From Parapedobacter deserti (GTDB taxonomy: Bacteria; Bacteroidota; Bacteroidia; Sphingobacteriales; Sphingobacteriaceae): DNA of 64,000 bases. Below, one piece after another: positions 35,229-44,400 of this stretch. Location: the NCBI RefSeq assembly GCF_042646065.1, contig NZ_JBHRTA010000059.1, positions 7,447 through 71,446 on the forward strand. The letters run 5' to 3'. The position numbers and the translations under genes are program-made. The notes below the pieces were generated by a model, which had not been told where the DNA came from, did not search any database, and saw only the letters and a list, made by a program, of their open reading frames with translations. Numbering within the stretch: position 1 is the stretch's first letter; every line of letters starts with the position of its first letter.

Positions 35229-37051
35229 ACCCAACAGTGCTACTACCTCACGGCTGCCATATCGGAACAGACAAGGCCTGCCATTTCAGTGTATGGGCGC
35301 CACTGAAAAAAGAAGTGATCCTGCATATCGTTTCACCGGAGGAGCGACTTATCCCCATGGAACGCTCCAACGAGGGGTATTTCCAGGTCACGGTGGAGGA
35401 TTGCCCGCCAGCTGCCCGTTATTATTTCAATCCGGACCGTGCCGGCGATCTTCCGGATCCGGCTTCGCATTTCCAGCCCGAGGGCGTACACGGGCCTTCT
35501 GCAGTGGTAGACCACACCACGTTCGAGTGGTCCGACAGCGGGTGGGAAAACCCAGGCCTCCAGGACCTGATATTGTACGAGCTGCATGTAGGCACCTTTA
35601 CCGAAGCGGGTACGTTTGACGCAATCATCCCGCGGCTGGAAGACCTGCTGGCTACGGGCATCAATGCCATTGAAATCATGCCCGTGGCCCAATTCTCCGG
35701 AAACCGCAACTGGGGATATGACGGGGTCTTCCCTTATGCCGTGCAAGATTCCTATGGTGGCCCCGAGGGGCTGAAACGACTGGTGAATGCCTGCCACCGG
35801 CTTGGGATAGCCGTCATCCTTGACGTTGTATACAACCATCTGGGGCCCGAAGGCAACCGGCTTCCGCAATTCGGTCCCTATTTTACAGATGCCTATAAAA
35901 CACCCTGGGGTGACGCCATCAACTTTGACGGACCCTGGTCTGACGGCGTACGCGATTACTTCGCATCGAATGCAATCCATTGGTTTCACCACTATCATAT
36001 CGATGGCCTTCGTCTGGATGCCATCCACGCGATCTTTGACAACGGGGCGGTACATATCCTGCAGCGCATCAACGAAGCAGCAGACCAGTACGCACAGCAA
36101 ACGGAAAAGTCTGTGCACATGATTGCCGAAAGCGACCTCAACGCGCCAAGGGTCATCCAAAATTTCAAGGCCGGTGGTTACGGCTTCGATGCCCAGTGGT
36201 TAGACGATTTCCACCACGCCCTGTTTGTGGCACTGTACCCCGAGGGGAAGGATCGCTATGAAGACTTTGGCACGGTGGAGCAGCTGGCCAAAGCCTACAC
36301 CGATGGATTCGTGTACAGCGGAGAATACACGAAGGCTCGCAAGCGGAAGTACGGCGCATCGTCAGCGGGCATTCCCGGATTTAAATTCGTGGCCTTTATC
36401 CAAAACCATGACCAGGTAGGCAACCACAAAAACGGCGAGCGGTTATCGGTACAGCTGCCGGATTCCCACCTGCGCATCGCCGCAGCGGCCCTGCTGCTCG
36501 CGCCTTATATCCCCATGCTGTTCATGGGAGAGGAATACGGCGAGGAAAGGCCTTTTCTCTACTTCACCAGCCACAGCGACGAGCAGCTGGTAGAACTGGT
36601 GAGGGAAGGACGCAAGGAAGAATTCGGGCATTGGCTGGGCGAAGAAGATCCTCCAGATCCCCAAGCCGAATCAACCTTCCGTGCTTGTGTGCTCGACTGG
36701 TCGAAGCGTACGCAGGGAAAACACCGGCACCTGCTGGCGTGGCACAGGCGGCTGATCCACCTGCGCCGAAGCCATGTGGCGTTGCAGAACTTCAATAAAA
36801 CCGGTACCCAGGTCGATGTGCTGAGTGAGCATGCCTGGGCGTTGCTTCGCCAGGACGAAACGGAGAAGTCGCAGCTTTTGGCGTTGTTCAACCTGTCTGA
36901 TCAGCCGCTTCCGCACACGCTTCCGCAAAACACAACATGGATCTGTTTGTTAGATTCAACAGTGCCGGACCCCGAAGGGGGGCATACGGTCAATCCGGAC
37001 AGCCTCACCCTGCCGCCGGCGAGCGTACTTGTTTTTGCTTCAACAACATGA
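35225..37051 (+). CDS. treZ: Malto-oligosyltrehalose trehalohydrolase
   Basis: The 608-residue GH13 enzyme releases trehalose from maltooligosyl-trehalose produced by TreY. An N-terminal CBM48-like beta domain (residues 1-105) precedes the barrel: YELHVGTFTEAGTF, DVVYNHLGPEGN, GLRLDAIHA (nucleophile D265), IAESDLNAPR (acid/base E302), IQNHDQVGNH (D396). The combination of DVVYNHLGPEGN and the E-S-D motif is diagnostic for TreZ and separates it from branching enzyme. TreY is in the window as part of the fusion at 41490-45602, so the two-step trehalose pathway is complete. Confidence 0.96.
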   Translation: MNPTVLLPHGCHIGTDKACHFSVWAPLKKEVILHIVSPEERLIPMERSNEGYFQVTVEDCPPAARYYFNPDRAGDLPDPASHFQPEGVHGPSAVVDHTTFEWSDSGWENPGLQDLILYELHVGTFTEAGTFDAIIPRLEDLLATGINAIEIMPVAQFSGNRNWGYDGVFPYAVQDSYGGPEGLKRLVNACHRLGIAVILDVVYNHLGPEGNRLPQFGPYFTDAYKTPWGDAINFDGPWSDGVRDYFASNAIHWFHHYHIDGLRLDAIHAIFDNGAVHILQRINEAADQYAQQTEKSVHMIAESDLNAPRVIQNFKAGGYGFDAQWLDDFHHALFVALYPEGKDRYEDFGTVEQLAKAYTDGFVYSGEYTKARKRKYGASSAGIPGFKFVAFIQNHDQVGNHKNGERLSVQLPDSHLRIAAAALLLAPYIPMLFMGEEYGEERPFLYFTSHSDEQLVELVREGRKEEFGHWLGEEDPPDPQAESTFRACVLDWSKRTQGKHRHLLAWHRRLIHLRRSHVALQNFNKTGTQVDVLSEHAWALLRQDETEKSQLLALFNLSDQPLPHTLPQNTTWICLLDSTVPDPEGGHTVNPDSLTLPPASVLVFASTT

Positions 37052-37239
37052 AAAACGATATGAAAAAGATATTTTTTGCATTGATGGGCGCCTTTATCGT
37101 TTCGTGTACGCATACCCCACCACGTGGAGACGATCCGGTAAGAAGGGACAGTACCGGCGACCCTATTGATCCTATGGATACCACATTGAACCGATTGGAT
37201 CCGGATTCTGTCACAGACACGCCCGAGGTTGAATTTTAA
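37048..37239 (+). CDS. Small lipoprotein coupled to treZ
   Basis: The 63-residue frame starts at ATG 37048, which overlaps the treZ stop (ATGA), and has a signal peptide with lipobox AFIVSCTHT (Cys near residue 20); a second ATG at 37060 is an alternative start. The mature part is about 43 residues, acidic, with repeated D-P and D-S pairs. No family is known. Translational coupling and the clear lipobox argue that it is real. Confidence 0.65.
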   Translation: MKNDMKKIFFALMGAFIVSCTHTPPRGDDPVRRDSTGDPIDPMDTTLNRLDPDSVTDTPEVEF

Positions 37240-37257
37240 TAGCAACACAGGATAGGT

Positions 37258-38868
37258 ATGAGCACTGACACCCCAAACCTCACGTGGTGGAAGACTGGTG
37301 TTATTTACCAGATCTACCCGCGTTCATTCCGCGATTCGAACGGCGATGGGATCGGTGACCTGCAAGGCATCACCGATCAGTTGGACTATTTCCAGTGGCT
37401 TGGTATCCGTGCGATTTGGATATCCCCCATTTTCCGGTCACCAATGGCTGATTTCGGCTACGATGTATCCGATTACACGGACATCGATCCGATGTTCGGC
37501 ACCATGGCAGATTTTGACAGGTTGCTGAACGAAGCCCACCGGCGGGATCTCAAAGTGATCCTCGATTTCGTGCCGAACCACACGTCGGACCTCCACCCAT
37601 GGTTTGTTGAATCCAAAAGCTCAAAAACATCTGCTAAGCGCGATTGGTACATCTGGCAGGATGGCAAACCGGACGGCAGCCCGCCCAACAATTGGAAAAG
37701 CGTGTTTGGCGGAGACGCGTGGGAGTGGGATGCCCACACGCACCAATATTACTATCACGGTTTTCTTAAGGAGCAGCCCGACCTCAATTGGCGGAACCGG
37801 GAGGTGCAGGAGGCCATGTACGATGTGATGCGCTTCTGGCTCGATAAAGGCGTAGACGGCTTTCGGGTAGACGTGATCTGGCACCTCATCAAAGACGATC
37901 AGTTGCGCGACAACCCGCCCAACCCCGACTATTCAGAGACGCAGCCGACCTATGACCAGCTACTGCCGGTCTATTCGACTGACCAACCGGAGGTCCACGA
38001 CATCGTAGCGCAGATGCGGAAAGTTACGGACGCATATGACGAGCGGGTGATCATCGGCGAAGTTTATCTGCCCATACAACAGCTGATGACGTATTACGGC
38101 GCACAGAATGACGGTGCACATATGCCATTCAATTTTCTCCTGGTGAAACTGCCCTGGCAAGCGCAGGAGATTGCGGCAGCCATCGATCAGTACGAAGGCG
38201 CCCTGCCCGATGGAGGCTGGCCGAACTGGGTATTGGGCAACCATGACAATACCCGTATTGCCAGCCGTATCGGCGAGCCCCAGGCGCGCGTAGCCGCCCT
38301 GTTGCTGCTCACCCTCCGCGGCACCCCCACGTTATATTATGGCGACGAAATCGGGATGCGGGATGTGCCCATTTCAGCGGAACAGATGCGCGACCCGCAG
38401 GGCATCAACATGCCTGACAAAGACCTCAGCCGTGATCCCTGCCGCACTCCTATGCAATGGTCAAACAAACCATACGCCGGGTTTTCGGAGACAGCACCCT
38501 GGCTCCCCGTGGACAAGAAATATGCACGTGTCAACGTCGAGACACAGCGCAACGATCCGTACTCCATGCTGTCGCTGTACCACAAGCTGATCCGCTTACG
38601 GAACAGCGAGCCCGCGCTAAACCAGGGCAGCTATACGCCCCTGTTGGCAAATGATCAGTTGATTGCATACCGACGCGACTCGCCCCACGGTGATAGCTTT
38701 CTGGTGGTGCTGAACCTGACGTCGCGGCCATGCCGCTATCGGCAAACCGAGCAGCCTCTGCTAACGGGCGAGGTAGTTGCCGCCACCTCGCCCGAACTGG
38801 AAGGAGCAACGATCGAGGAAAACATTTACCTCGCGGGCGACGAAGGTATCGTCGTACGGTTAGCATAA
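37258..38868 (+). CDS. GH13 alpha-glucosidase / oligo-1,6-glucosidase type
   Basis: The 536-residue enzyme starts WWKTGVIYQIYPRSFRDSNGDGIGD, typical of exo-acting GH13 alpha-glucosidases. Catalytic residues: GFRVDV (D205), IIGEVY (E268), LGNHDN (D330). FVPNHTSDLHPWF and YYYHGFLKEQPDLNWRN are also family marks. No signal peptide is present, so it acts in the cytoplasm on malto-oligosaccharides or alpha-1,6 stubs left by GlgX. Trehalose synthase (TreS) is less likely because the distinctive TreS regions are missing. Start 18 bases after the small lipoprotein gene. Confidence 0.9.
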   Translation: MSTDTPNLTWWKTGVIYQIYPRSFRDSNGDGIGDLQGITDQLDYFQWLGIRAIWISPIFRSPMADFGYDVSDYTDIDPMFGTMADFDRLLNEAHRRDLKVILDFVPNHTSDLHPWFVESKSSKTSAKRDWYIWQDGKPDGSPPNNWKSVFGGDAWEWDAHTHQYYYHGFLKEQPDLNWRNREVQEAMYDVMRFWLDKGVDGFRVDVIWHLIKDDQLRDNPPNPDYSETQPTYDQLLPVYSTDQPEVHDIVAQMRKVTDAYDERVIIGEVYLPIQQLMTYYGAQNDGAHMPFNFLLVKLPWQAQEIAAAIDQYEGALPDGGWPNWVLGNHDNTRIASRIGEPQARVAALLLLTLRGTPTLYYGDEIGMRDVPISAEQMRDPQGINMPDKDLSRDPCRTPMQWSNKPYAGFSETAPWLPVDKKYARVNVETQRNDPYSMLSLYHKLIRLRNSEPALNQGSYTPLLANDQLIAYRRDSPHGDSFLVVLNLTSRPCRYRQTEQPLLTGEVVAATSPELEGATIEENIYLAGDEGIVVRLA

Positions 38869-38908
38869 TCATGGACGAACTCATGGGATACACTAAATAA
38901 CTAACATC

Positions 38909-39295
38909 ATGCGATTTATTAGCAGACCGATACACGCCGTACTCGACTACCTCTCCGGTATTGCCATGCTGGTGAGCCCCTGGGTACTTAACTTTGCGGA
39001 CGTCACATTTGCCAGAAACGTTATCGTGGTTTCAGGCGTCGTTGTGATCATCATGTCGTTGATTACAAACTATGAAGGCGGGATTTCCAAAAAGATAGCC
39101 ATGTCTACCCACCTTTGGGGCGATCTTTTTTTAGGCATCTTCCTGGCGGCGTCGCCGTGGCTGTTCTTATTCAACGAGGAAACGTACATCCCGCATCTCG
39201 CGTTCGGACTGCTCTCCATTGTCGCGAGTTTACTCACGGTCAATACTTCGCTGGTCAAGCGGCACATACCCGTCGATTTCGTTTACAAACGCTAG
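38909..39295 (+). CDS. SPW-repeat membrane protein (copy 1)
   Basis: The 128-residue protein has four membrane helices in two halves, each containing the SPW motif: LVSPWVLNFADVTFARN (about 22-38) and LAASPWLFLFNE (about 77-88). SPW proteins are small integral membrane proteins of unknown activity. A second copy is encoded at 48713 and has the same beginning (MRFISRxxHAVLDY) and the same NYEGG/DYEGG loop. Placement between trehalose genes suggests a stress setting. Confidence 0.85.
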   Translation: MRFISRPIHAVLDYLSGIAMLVSPWVLNFADVTFARNVIVVSGVVVIIMSLITNYEGGISKKIAMSTHLWGDLFLGIFLAASPWLFLFNEETYIPHLAFGLLSIVASLLTVNTSLVKRHIPVDFVYKR

Positions 39296-39310
39296 GCGCT
39301 AAGCTCCGCT

Positions 39311-41449
39311 CTATGACCTTGACTGCGTCGAGTTAAGTTGACGGTAAACCTGAATTGCGCGGCCCGCGATTTGGACCGCCTCGCCTGCCGTGTGGCTTTC
39401 CTGCACGGTCTCATCACCATCATCGTTCGTGTCGATCACCTTTTCCCATACATTCCCGTACTTTCTGTCTTTCGGCAACACAAACTCGAGTGGTTCATGA
39501 TGCGCATTGAAAATCAGGTAGAAGCTATCATCGATTATCCGCTCGCCCTTCTCCCCCAGGGAATGGATGCCGTGGCCGCTCAGGAATACCGCAAGTGAGC
39601 GCGCGAAGTCGTGGTCCCAGTTCTCATCCGGCATTTCGCGCCCGTCTGGCAAAAACCAGGCAATATCCTCCACACCCAGGCCCTTTATCGGTTGCCCCGT
39701 AAACCATTTTCTGCGGCAAAATACCGGATGTTTGCGGCGCAGCGCAATGAGTTTGCGGGTGAAACGAAGCAACGTTTCATCCAACTGATCCCAATGCACC
39801 CACGAGATTTCGTTGTCCTGGCAGTACGCGTTGTTGTTTCCCCCCTGTGTCCTTCCGATTTCATCCCCGGCCAGCAACATCGGTACGCCCTGGGAGAGCA
39901 TCAACGTAGCGATGAAATTACGCTTCTGCCGTGCCCGCAGGGCATTGACCTCAGCATCGTCGGTAGGCCCCTCCGCGCCGCAGTTCCACGAACGGTTGTG
40001 ACTCTCCCCGTCCTGGTTATCTTCCCCGTTTGCCTCGTTGTGTTTCTCGTTATAAGACACCAGGTCGTGCAGCGTAAAGCCGTCGTGGGCCGTTACGAAG
40101 TTGATACTCGCCGTGGGCCGCCGATAATCGTCCTGGTAGAGGTCAGAGCTTCCCGTAAAACGCTCAGCAAACTCAGATAGGGTGCTTTCTGCGCCGCGCC
40201 AGTAGTCGCGGACGCAATCGCGGTACTTGCCGTTCCATTCGGCCCATCCCGGCGGGAAATTGCCGACCTGATAACCTCCCTCACCCAGATCCCACGGCTC
40301 GGCTATGAGTTTGACCTGCGAGATCACGGGGTCTTGGTGGATGATATCAAAGAAGGCGCTCAGCCGGTCCACTTCATGCAGCTCCCGCGCCAGTGTCGCA
40401 GCAAGGTCAAAACGGAAGCCATCGACGTGCATTTCGGTGATCCAGTACCGCAGGCTGTCCATGATGAGCCTCAGGACGATCGGCAGGTTGGCATTCAATG
40501 TATTGCCGGTTCCGGTATAGTCCATGTAATACCTGGGATCCTCCGTCAGCCGGTAGTAATTGGCGTTGTCTATGCCTTTGAAGCACAGTGTAGGCCCGAG
40601 GTGGTTTCCTTCAGCGGTGTGGTTGTACACCACGTCCATGATCACCTCAATGCCTGCGGCGTGCAGTGCTTTCACCATGCTCTTAAATTCCTGCACCTGC
40701 TGCCCCATTGTACCGGAAGAAGCGTAACGCGCCTCCGGCGCGAAAAAGCCGATGGAGTTGTATCCCCAGTAGTTGGATAGCCCTTCGCTCTGCCTGTCGT
40801 TGACAAATTGGTGTACCGGCATCAGTTCAATGGCCGTGATCCCCAGTTTTTTCAGGTAGTCTACCGTGGCCGGATGGCCGAGCCCGGCGTATGTACCGCG
40901 CAGCGGTTCCGGAACTTCCGGATTAAGCATGGTAAACCCTTTTACGTGTGCCTCATAGAAAATGGTTTTGTGAAAGGGGATATTCAGCTGCTTGTCGCCC
41001 TCCCAGTCAAATGCCGGGTCCACAACGATTGACTTGGGCACATAGGGCGCACTGTCCACGTTGCTGAGGCTCAGATCACCGTCGGGGTGGCCAACTTCAT
41101 ACCCTAGCTGGGCTTCATGCGTATAAACAATACCGGATATTGCCTTAGCATAGGGGTCGAGCAGCAGCTTATGAGCGTTGTACCGGTGGCCGGCCGTAGG
41201 CTCATACGGTCCATCCACCCGGTAGCCGTACCGCTGGCCCGGCCTCAGGCCGGGGATGTAGCAATGCCATACCTGGTGAGTGCGCTCAGTGAGGGTAAAC
41301 CTTTCCTCACGGGCATCCGTGTCATCGCCATCAAACAGGCACAATTGAACCTTAACAGCATTTTCGGCATAAAGGGAGAAGTTTACTCCCTCTCCGTCCC
41401 ACGTAGCGCCCAGCGGATACGGTTTTCCTGGATAGATCGGATATTTCAT
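39311..41449 (-). CDS. glgX: Glycogen debranching enzyme GlgX
   Basis: From the ATG at 41449 the protein has 712 residues, beginning MKYPIYPGKPYPLGATWDG (CBM48 domain to about residue 125). The GH13 barrel has DVVYNHTAEGNHLGPTL, GFRFDLAATL (D348), LIAEPWDLGEGGY (E384) and FVTAHDGFTL (D456). It hydrolyses alpha-1,6 branches of phosphorylase-trimmed glycogen, giving linear malto-oligosaccharides for TreY or MalQ. The longer frame to 41500 overlaps the upstream gene and is not needed. It is 40 bases behind the TreY-MalQ gene on the same strand. Confidence 0.95.
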   Translation of the reverse strand: MKYPIYPGKPYPLGATWDGEGVNFSLYAENAVKVQLCLFDGDDTDAREERFTLTERTHQVWHCYIPGLRPGQRYGYRVDGPYEPTAGHRYNAHKLLLDPYAKAISGIVYTHEAQLGYEVGHPDGDLSLSNVDSAPYVPKSIVVDPAFDWEGDKQLNIPFHKTIFYEAHVKGFTMLNPEVPEPLRGTYAGLGHPATVDYLKKLGITAIELMPVHQFVNDRQSEGLSNYWGYNSIGFFAPEARYASSGTMGQQVQEFKSMVKALHAAGIEVIMDVVYNHTAEGNHLGPTLCFKGIDNANYYRLTEDPRYYMDYTGTGNTLNANLPIVLRLIMDSLRYWITEMHVDGFRFDLAATLARELHEVDRLSAFFDIIHQDPVISQVKLIAEPWDLGEGGYQVGNFPPGWAEWNGKYRDCVRDYWRGAESTLSEFAERFTGSSDLYQDDYRRPTASINFVTAHDGFTLHDLVSYNEKHNEANGEDNQDGESHNRSWNCGAEGPTDDAEVNALRARQKRNFIATLMLSQGVPMLLAGDEIGRTQGGNNNAYCQDNEISWVHWDQLDETLLRFTRKLIALRRKHPVFCRRKWFTGQPIKGLGVEDIAWFLPDGREMPDENWDHDFARSLAVFLSGHGIHSLGEKGERIIDDSFYLIFNAHHEPLEFVLPKDRKYGNVWEKVIDTNDDGDETVQESHTAGEAVQIAGRAIQVYRQLNSTQSRS

Positions 41450-41489
41450 AATCAAACAACCGCCATTGATTCCTTTTGTTTTAAATTCC

Positions 41490-44400
41490 TTACCGGCCAT
41501 ACAGCCGCACCAAATCGCTCAGTTGCCGTTGCAGCCGGGGGGTCAGCTGTCCCGACTCCAGCCGCCACTGCCAGTTGGCCTGTGGCGCTGCAGGGATATT
41601 CATCCGCGCGTCGCTGCCCAGCTTCAGGACGTCTTGCACCGGCAAGATGGCCAGCCACGCGGGAGAGGCGTATGCCATGCGGCAAAGCGCATCGACCGCG
41701 TGTTGCGGAGTGAGCCGGCCAGCCCCGATATAGGCACCGAGTTGTGCTTTGCCTTCGGGTTTCAGTTCATCGCGGTACCACCCGAGCGCTGTATTGTTAT
41801 CATGCGTCCCGGTAAACACGACATCCGTCGGGGCATGGTTGTGCGGCGCATGAAGATTCGTCCCTACATCGTCGCCGAAGGCAAACTGCAGTACCTTCAT
41901 GCCGGGCATGCCCAGCTCGTCGCGCAGCTGGTAGATCCCTTCATGGATATCACCAAGATCTTCCGCAATAAAAGGGAAGGATTCGATGGCCTCCCTGATC
42001 GCATCGAACAAGGCAATGCCCGGCCCTTTCTTCCATTCGCCATGCTTGGCACTTTCGGCCCCTTTGGGTATTTCCCAGTAATCGTGGAACGCTCGGAAAT
42101 GATCGAGACGCAGCAGATCGTAGAACTCCAGGTTTTTGCGGATACGATCTGCCCACCATCGATAGCCCTGCTCCGCATGCTTTTCCCATCGGTATACCGG
42201 CATCCCCCACGCCTGTCCTTCGGTATTGAAATAATCAGGTGGCACACCCGCCATGCCGGCCATGCGGCCGCGGCTATCCAGGCTAAACAGCTCCGGATGA
42301 GCCCACACATCTGCCGCATCGTGGTTAATATAGAAGGGCAGGTCGCCTATCAATTTGATCCCGGCGTTATGACAATACGTTTTGAGGCGCTGCCACTGCA
42401 GATGAAACTGGTACTGTAGCCACTTTATTTTCCGGAGTTCATAAGCATGCTCATTCCTGAACGCCGCCATTGCCTGGGTTTCCCGCTTGCGGTAGGCATC
42501 CGGCCAGGCGTACCAAGGCTTTCCCTGATGAAGTTCGCGCAACGTTGCGAAGTCTGCATAATCATCCAGCCAATGTGCCTCCCGGGTACAGAAATCGGCA
42601 AATCCCGGCTCCTCCTTACCGTTCCATTGCTGGAGGTAATTGCGGAACGCTTTGGCGAAGAAAAACTGCTTCACCGCTTCTGCTTTCTCGTAGTCTACGC
42701 GATCCGACGGTTGGAGGCGGTGCTTTTCCAATTCGCTATCGGCAATCCAGCCATGCTGCCTGAATTCGTCGAGGCTGAGCAGCAGCGTATTGCCTGCCAT
42801 CGATGACCGTGTGCTGTATGGCGAATACGCTACACCTTCGTCCGTGGGATTGTGGGGGAGCATCAGCCAATACCGTTGCTTGGCCTTACGCATGTAGTCG
42901 GCAAAGCGGAGCGCTTCCGGACCAAGGTCGCCCACACCATACGGCCCGGGAAGCGAGAACAAGGGCAGCAAGAGCCCAGCGGCGCGCTTGCTCTCTTTCG
43001 GTGCCTCCGATGCGGTCCAAACCCCTATGGGCAGCCGCCCTAGCGCATCGTTGAGCCGCAGTCCATGTGCTGTCTCGCATTCCTCTCCCGTGAGCGCGTT
43101 GCGCCAACGGGTTGGGGCCCCTGCCGGCAGCTTTATCCGCGTAGTACCCCAATCAATCCGATCGACCGCGCTGCCGCGGCTTGTCATTGCAGGCGGCAGA
43201 TGGAGCGGCACAACGACCAGCAACCAATTTCCGCCCTGCCTTCGCATGAAGGAGAGCACATGACGTTTTCTTCGTCCCTTTGCAGCTACCGGCTCATAGT
43301 CGCCGGTCTGAAAAAGCGCGGCGTGAGACCGCCGCAGTTGTGCCAGCCGCTCGACGACGGCATATTTCAACATTCCGCTGTGCCGCTCCTTCCACCACGC
43401 TTTCACGGCGTCCGCACCACGGCCTTCCGAACCTTCCAACTTCTGCTGCCACTTGCGCCGTAGGCGGAAATCCACTGGCCGGCGGTTGTCCGGATCGACA
43501 AACGAAAGGTCCCACCCTTCTCCACCCTGGTAGATGTCGGGGACACCCGGGCAGGTAAACTTCAGCACCACCTGCGCCAGCGAGTTTACGATGGCTGCGT
43601 CCGTGAGTTCGGCATGCAGCGCGCGGAACTGCTGAATGAACGGCGTATCCGAGCGCAATATCCTGCGGACGAACCGGAGGGTTGCGGCTTCATATTCCTC
43701 ATCGGGAGCTGTCCAATTGGTATGCCGCTTCGCTTCGCGCAGTGCCTTTACCAGGTAAGCCTCCAACCGGCTCCGGTACCCCTTGACGGGCTGTCCGGGC
43801 ATGGGATAAGTACCCCATAGCGTCTGGTAAATAAAATATTCGTCATTTGCGTCCGGAATCCCGTTGGTTTTATAGGGCGCGTTCAGCCTCATCCATTCCT
43901 TTACCGCCGATGTCCAGACCCGGGGGGCCGCCGTGATGGTCTGCAGGCGCGCCCTGACATCTTCGCCACGTTTCGTATCATGTGTAGCACTGGCGTTCAT
44001 GGCATGAGGATACCGCATTGCCCGCTGCTGCATGAACCGGTGAAAATCAGCCGGATCGATGCTGAAAACCATCGGAGAGCCGCCCACCTCGTTAGCGCCG
44101 ATATCGCGGTGGTAGGTATACATAAGCGTATCTTCCAATCCTTTTGCCATAAGCGCGCCCGTGAGCTGCATGCACCGCTGGTAGAACACCACCATGTCCT
44201 TCACCCGCTGCTTGGTGTCCGTCAAAAAGGCGGGCACCAGGCGGCTTTCCAGGAGGCTCAGCTCCTCACGCAAATCGGGCTCATTTAGGGCCGCCCGTTG
44301 CAGCGTTTGCCGCACTTCGGCTGCTTCCTGTTCGGTAAGCGGAAAGGTACGCCCGTACCAACGGTATATGGGGCAATGGACGATAAAAGAAGCCAGTGCC

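Noticed and set aside
37258..38868. Trehalose synthase (TreS) as identity of the GH13 gene
   Set aside because: The N-terminus and core motifs fit exo-alpha-glucosidases, and TreS-specific segments are not visible. A TreY/TreZ route is already present.
41450..41500. Longer GlgX start at 41500
   Set aside because: It would overlap the TreY-MalQ stop and adds residues unlike any GlgX; the ATG at 41449 starts the conserved YPIYPGKPYPLG.
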